Shown here: positions 58,844-64,000 of the stretch, in pieces
How the letters are laid out: each line of letters begins with the position of its first letter
How positions within the stretch are numbered: position 1 is the stretch's first letter
DNA from: Nocardioides albertanoniae
Lineage (GTDB): Bacteria > Actinomycetota > Actinomycetes > Propionibacteriales > Nocardioidaceae
Assembly (NCBI RefSeq): GCF_006716315.1
Contig: NZ_VFOV01000001.1
Coordinates: forward strand, 1 to 64,000
Direction of reading: 5' to 3'
DNA length: 64,000 nt
Made by a program: the position numbers and the translations under genes
The notes under the pieces: generated by a model
What the model was told of the DNA's origin: nothing
What the model saw: only the letters and a program-made list of their open reading frames with translations
Databases searched by the model: none

Positions 58844-60744
58844 TCAGTCCGCATCGGGCGACACCACGAAGAGCTCCGCCCCGAGCGGCACCTGAGAGCC
58901 GGCACCGGCGCCGACCACGGCGACGGTGCCGGCGAACGGTGCCTTGAGGGCGACCTCCATCTTCATCGCCTCGAGCACACCGAGCACCTGGCCCTCCTCG
59001 ACCCGGTCGCCGACCTGGACCCGCACGTCGATCACGGTGCCGGGCATCTTGGCCTCCACCGCGCCATCGCTGTGGTGCGCGGCGGCACCGGCGACGCGGT
59101 CGGGCGGGGAGAGGTCGAACCGGTGACCCTGGTGGACGATCTCCGCCAGGCCGGGCTGGACGTTGACGGCCGCCCAGTGGCGTACGCCGTCGACGACTGC
59201 CACGAGCACGTGGTCGGCCGCGCTGATCTGCTGCACGCGACGACCGTCGACGACTCCGTTCGGGCGGTCGACGGTCATGGTGCGGTCGAGGTCGACGATG
59301 GTCGGCGCCGGTGGCCCGGCGACCCGCCAGCCGTCGGCGCGGAACGCCGTCGTGGTGTCGGCCGCCGCGGCGAGCATCGCGCTCACCCAGGCGACGAGCA
59401 CCCGCGGCACGTCGGCATCCGGAGCCGCCACCTCGTTGCGGTCGAGCCAGGCGGTGTCGATCCCGGCATCGCCGAACGCGTCCGAGTCGGCGAGCACCCG
59501 CAGGAAGCCGGTGTTGGTGGTCAGCCCGAGCACGGCGGTCTCGTCGAGCGCCTTGACCAGGCCACGACGGGCGGCCTCGCGGTCGGGGCCACGGACGATG
59601 ATCTTGGCGAGCATCGGGTCGTAGGCGGTGCTCACGACCTGCTCGCTCTCGAGCGCATGCTCGACCCGGGCCGCGGTCGGCCAGCGCACGATCGAGGTCG
59701 CACCGGCCTGGGGCAGGAAGCCGCCGAAGGCGTCCTCGGCATAGACCCGCACCTCGATGGCGTGGCCCTCGATGCGTACGTCGTCCTGGGCGATGCCCAG
59801 CGGATCGCCGGCGGCGACGCGGAGCTGGAGCGCGACGAGATCGGCGGCGTCGCTCGACCCGGCGATCCGCACGGCCTCCTCGGTCACGGGGTGCTCGACC
59901 TGGAGGCGGGTGTTCATCTCCAGGAAGTAGGCCTCGCCGGTCGCCTCGTCGAGCAGGAACTCGACGGTGCCCGCGCCGGTGTAGCCACACTCGCGCGCGA
60001 GCGCGACGGCGCTGGTCAGCACCAGGTCTCGTTGCTCGTCGGTCAGGGTCGGGGCGGGCGCCTCCTCGATCACCTTCTGGTGGCGACGCTGCACCGAGCA
60101 GTCGCGCTCGAAGAGGTGGATCACGTTGCCGTGGGTGTCACCGAAGACCTGCACCTCGATGTGGCGGCCGCGCTCGACGTACTTCTCGATCAGGAGGGTC
60201 TCGTCACCGAACGAGCTCAGCGCCTCGCGGGCGGCCGCAGCGCGCGCCTCGTCGAGCTCGTCGGGCGCACGGACGATGCGCATGCCCTTGCCACCGCCGC
60301 CAGCGGCGGCCTTGACCAGCAGCGGATAGGGGCTGTCCTCGCCCCGCGGAACCACGGGTACGCCGGCAGCGACCGCGATCTCCCGGGCCGCGTCCTTGCG
60401 GCCCATCTGCTCGATGACCTCGGGCGTCGGCCCGACCCAGGCCAGGCCGGCCTTCGCCACCGCCCGGGCGAACTCGGCCCGCTCGGAGAGGAAGCCGTAG
60501 CCGGGATGGACCGCTTCCGCACCCACCGCGGCAGCGGCCGCGACCACCGCGTCGGCGTCGAGGTAGGAGGCGACCTCGACGGCCTCGTCGGCGTCGCGTA
60601 CGTGGGGCGCGTCCGCGTCGAGCGCGGTGTAGATCGCGACCGTGCGGATGCCCAGCTCGCGGCACGTGCGGAAGACGCGACGCGCGATCTCGCCACGGTT
60701 GGCGACCAGCACACTCTCGAACAGCACTGCTTCAGACAACCCAG

Positions 60745-60748
<4 letters not shown>
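58844..60748 (-). CDS. Acyl-CoA carboxylase alpha subunit (methylcrotonyl-CoA type): biotin carboxylase + BCCP
   Basis: The product is 634 residues from GTG 60748, a GTGA overlap with the beta-subunit stop. The biotin carboxylase domain (about 10-455) has [27 protein letters not shown] (ATP), [16 protein letters not shown] and [16 protein letters not shown]. The C-terminal biotin carrier has EAMKMEV with Lys596. Together with the beta subunit it carboxylates 3-methylcrotonyl-CoA. Substrate choice is inferred from HMG-CoA lyase nearby. Confidence 0.94.
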
Positions 60749-62271
<1,523 letters not shown>

Positions 62272-62276
62272 AGGGC

Positions 62277-62298
62277 GAGGTTAACGTTCATTAACCTC
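62277..62298 (-). promoter_or_regulatory. TetR operator over the leaderless promoter of the carboxylase operon
   Basis: A near-perfect 22-bp palindrome with arms GAGGTTAA and TTAACCTC. On the minus strand it contains TAACCT (62283-62278), six bases before ATG 62271, so a bound repressor would cover the -10. A related site lies in front of the TetR gene. Confidence 0.8.
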
Positions 62299-62348
62299 GG
62301 CTGACAAGATGCTCGGCCGAAACAACGGTCTCGGCACCGGCCCTCCGG

Positions 62349-62912
62349 CTACTCGGTGAGGGCGGCTCGGGCCATCGTGGTGAGCACGGAGCGCGTCGAC
62401 TCGGCGGGGAGCACGCGGTTGTGCGGCGTGGAGTTGATCAGGCCGAAGACGCCGTGGGCCATCGCGCGGGCGGTGTCGTGGGAGAGCGACGGGTTGCGGT
62501 CGCGGAGCTGGTCGGCCCACAGGTCGACGTACTTGCGCTGCAGGGTGCGCACCTGCTCGCGCGCCTCGTGGGGCAGCGACTGCCAGTCGCGCTCCTGCAC
62601 CACGATCAGCGCCCGGTCGCGCAGCGCGAAGTCGACGTGCCAGTCGATCAGGGCCTCGATGGCCGCGGAGGTGCCCGAGGCCGCCTTCACCCGGGTGCGT
62701 CCCTCGCGGAGCAGCTCCTGGGAGATCGAGACGAGCATCTCGGCGAGCATCGCGTCCTTGCTCGGGAAGTGCTTGTAGAGCGCCGGCCCGGAGATGCCAC
62801 AGGCGGCACCGAGCTCGGCGACGGAGACGCCGTGGAAGCCTCGGGCCGCGAAGAGCTCGGCCGCGGTGTCCAGGATCTGTTCGCGCCTGGTCTTCGTCGG
62901 GGCCGTGGTCAT
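62349..62912 (-). CDS. TetR-family regulator of the leucine-catabolism genes
   Basis: The product is 187 residues from ATG 62912. The helix-turn-helix is at about 20-50 (VSVAELGAACGISGPALYKHFPSKDAML), followed by a helical ligand domain (DWHVDFALRDRALIVVQERDWQ). It lies 78 bases upstream of the carboxylase genes on the same strand. Its own promoter has a degenerate copy of the operator at the identical distance from the start. It probably represses both units and is released by a leucine-pathway acyl-CoA (inference). Confidence 0.9.
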   Translation of the reverse strand: MTTAPTKTRREQILDTAAELFAARGFHGVSVAELGAACGISGPALYKHFPSKDAMLAEMLVSISQELLREGRTRVKAASGTSAAIEALIDWHVDFALRDRALIVVQERDWQSLPHEAREQVRTLQRKYVDLWADQLRDRNPSLSHDTARAMAHGVFGLINSTPHNRVLPAESTRSVLTTMARAALTE

Positions 62913-62917
62913 TGCTC

Positions 62918-62937
62918 GAGGTTAGCGCTGATTCACC
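62918..62937 (-). promoter_or_regulatory. TetR autoregulatory operator over a leaderless promoter
   Basis: GAGGTTAGCGCTGATTCACC is a degenerate form of the site at 62277. On the minus strand TAACCT (62924-62919) stands six bases before ATG 62912, the same geometry as at the carboxylase promoter. Confidence 0.72.
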
Positions 62938-62944
62938 CGCGATT

Positions 62945-63637
62945 TCACTCCTCGAGCATGTGACGTGCGCGAAGCACGGCATCGAGCGCGATCTCGACGT
63001 CGTCGACCTGCTCGCGCGCGGGCTCGCCGGAGCCGGCCCGGTCGGGCTCGGGCTGCTGCCGCAGACGCTTCCGCAGCCGCCCCAGCAGCTCGTCTCGCCC
63101 GACACCGCGCAGCTGAAGCAGCACCGAGGCATCGCGGTCGACGATCCAGCACAGCTGGTGGAGCACGGCGAGGGAGTGGCCGCAGACCGCGTGCCAGTGT
63201 CCGCACGTGCAGGTCACGGCCAGCTCGTCGCCATAGGGCACGAGCTCGACCCCGGCCTCTTCGGCATGCTCGGCCACGTCGAGAGGCAGCTCTCCGACCA
63301 GCAGCGCCTCGGTGCGCTCCGGGGAGGCACCGAGCACCTCGGACAGCGCCGCGGCCGAGTCGGCGTCGAGCCCCGGCACCGCGCCGGTCACCGTCCACAG
63401 CCCGCGCTCGTCCTCGACGGCCGCGGCAAACCTGCCCGACTCGACGACCAGCCCACCGATGCGCCCCGAGCGCGCGAGCGCGCGGGCGCCGGTGAGCTGG
63501 TTGTCGTCGAAGGCCCGCTCCTCGATCGCCCGCAGGAGCGCGCGCCCCCACCAGGACTCGACCCGGACCAGACCGCGCCGGTGCGGCTCGCGGGCGAAGG
63601 TCAGCACCGCGCTCGCGGGTCGCTGGCGCTCGCTCAT
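62945..63637 (-). CDS. SWIM zinc-finger protein, partner of an SNF2 helicase
   Basis: The product is 230 residues. The SWIM motif C-x-C-x(n)-C-x-H is seen as [16 protein letters not shown] at about 140-155. [20 protein letters not shown] at the N-terminus is typical of the actinobacterial protein that accompanies the SNF2 helicase. Its start overlaps the helicase stop by four bases. It may guide or regulate the helicase on nucleic acid or protein. Confidence 0.9.
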   Translation of the reverse strand: MSERQRPASAVLTFAREPHRRGLVRVESWWGRALLRAIEERAFDDNQLTGARALARSGRIGGLVVESGRFAAAVEDERGLWTVTGAVPGLDADSAAALSEVLGASPERTEALLVGELPLDVAEHAEEAGVELVPYGDELAVTCTCGHWHAVCGHSLAVLHQLCWIVDRDASVLLQLRGVGRDELLGRLRKRLRQQPEPDRAGSGEPAREQVDDVEIALDAVLRARHMLEE

Positions 63638-64000
63638 GACGCGATCCGGCGGCGCTTCTTGCGCTTCTGCGGGCCGAGCTTGACCAGCTCGCGCAGGTCG
63701 GCGTTGGAGAGCTCGGTGAACGCCGCCTCACCGCCGCCGAGCACGGCGTCGGCGAGCACCCGTTTGCGTGCCAGCAGCTCGGCGACCCGCTCCTCGACGG
63801 TGGCCTGGGTGATCAACCGGTGCACCTGCACCGTCTGCGTCTGCCCGATGCGGTGGGCCCGGTCGGTGGCCTGGTCCTCGACCGCAGGGTTCCACCACCG
63901 GTCGACATGCACCACGTGGTCGGCGCGGGTCAGGTTGAGCCCGACACCGCCGGCCTTGAGCGAGAGCAGGAAGACCGGCACCTCACCCGCCTGGAAGCGC
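63634..64000 (-). CDS. SNF2-family helicase, C-terminal end only
   Basis: The frame is open to the window edge ([18 protein letters not shown]...), so this is the last 121 residues of a protein normally of about 900-1100. Helicase motif V ([15 protein letters not shown]) and motif VI ([16 protein letters not shown]) are intact, followed by [20 protein letters not shown] and a basic tail ([10 protein letters not shown]). It is an ATP-driven DNA translocase of the HepA/RapA-like group; the role is not shown here. Confidence 0.93.
   Translation of the reverse strand, partial: RFQAGEVPVFLLSLKAGGVGLNLTRADHVVHVDRWWNPAVEDQATDRAHRIGQTQTVQVHRLITQATVEERVAELLARKRVLADAVLGGGEAAFTELSNADLRELVKLGPQKRKKRRRIAS

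Overview
The window is about 70% G+C DNA with dense, mostly overlapping genes, heavy use of GTG (and some TTG/CTG) starts and leaderless promoters. Protein content is typical of a high-GC actinobacterium: WXG100/type VII substrates, a Tat-exported purple acid phosphatase, a DUF4446 protein beside pheA, a SEC-C/DUF5926 protein and a PAP2-diacylglycerol kinase fusion. A member of the Propionibacteriales such as Nocardioides is my guess; nothing in the window proves the genus.

Layout. 1-8 kb: the end of an LtrA-family membrane protein, a PadR regulator, an MscS-like TM-helix protein, an M3 oligopeptidase, then an ECF sigma factor of the DGPF/YCII-linked type flanked by two YCII proteins with matching promoters. 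8-11 kb: an MFS exporter and an alpha/beta hydrolase, with a complete IS481-family element in the few bases between them. 11.2-14.8 kb: a lower-GC accessory patch with a lipoprotein and a WXG100-like / lipase-domain effector / candidate immunity operon. 14.8-24.8 kb: a coupled glycosyltransferase-phosphatase pair, pseudouridine catabolism (psuK-psuG), lactate 2-monooxygenase, two HAD hydrolases, a GNAT enzyme and serS. 24.9-32 kb: the PAP2-DAGK fusion, a candidate C-rich-loop small RNA, DUF4446, pheA, larB-larC, a GDT1-type transporter and arcA. 32-41.6 kb: a cNMP-binding protein coupled to an adenylate cyclase, an AraC-GyrI regulator, SEC-C protein, GDPD, hydrolase, SDR, membrane protein, lytic transglycosylase and MDR reductase. 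41.7-46.8 kb: an unusual operon joining a TIM-barrel hydrolase, a cysteine-dioxygenase-like cupin, a 46-codon ORF and an OpuC-type ABC importer. 46.8-53.8 kb: TetR with operators, a membrane protein and flavoprotein, an AAA ATPase, an Fpg/Nei glycosylase behind a perfect SOS box, rhodanese, aat and EcsC. 53.8-64 kb: a sulfotransferase-unknown-sulfotransferase operon, then leucine catabolism (HMG-CoA lyase, both methylcrotonyl-CoA carboxylase subunits, their TetR regulator) interrupted by a secreted lectin, and the end of a SWIM/SNF2 helicase pair.

Genes mostly work as short translationally coupled operons (ATGA, GTGA or CTGA overlaps at more than a dozen junctions). Convergent gene ends often carry long sequence-unique hairpins. 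Regulation is unusually readable: a repeated ECF promoter, TetR operators placed on the -10 of leaderless genes, a LexA box, and a recurring TANNNT-N6/7-start pattern.
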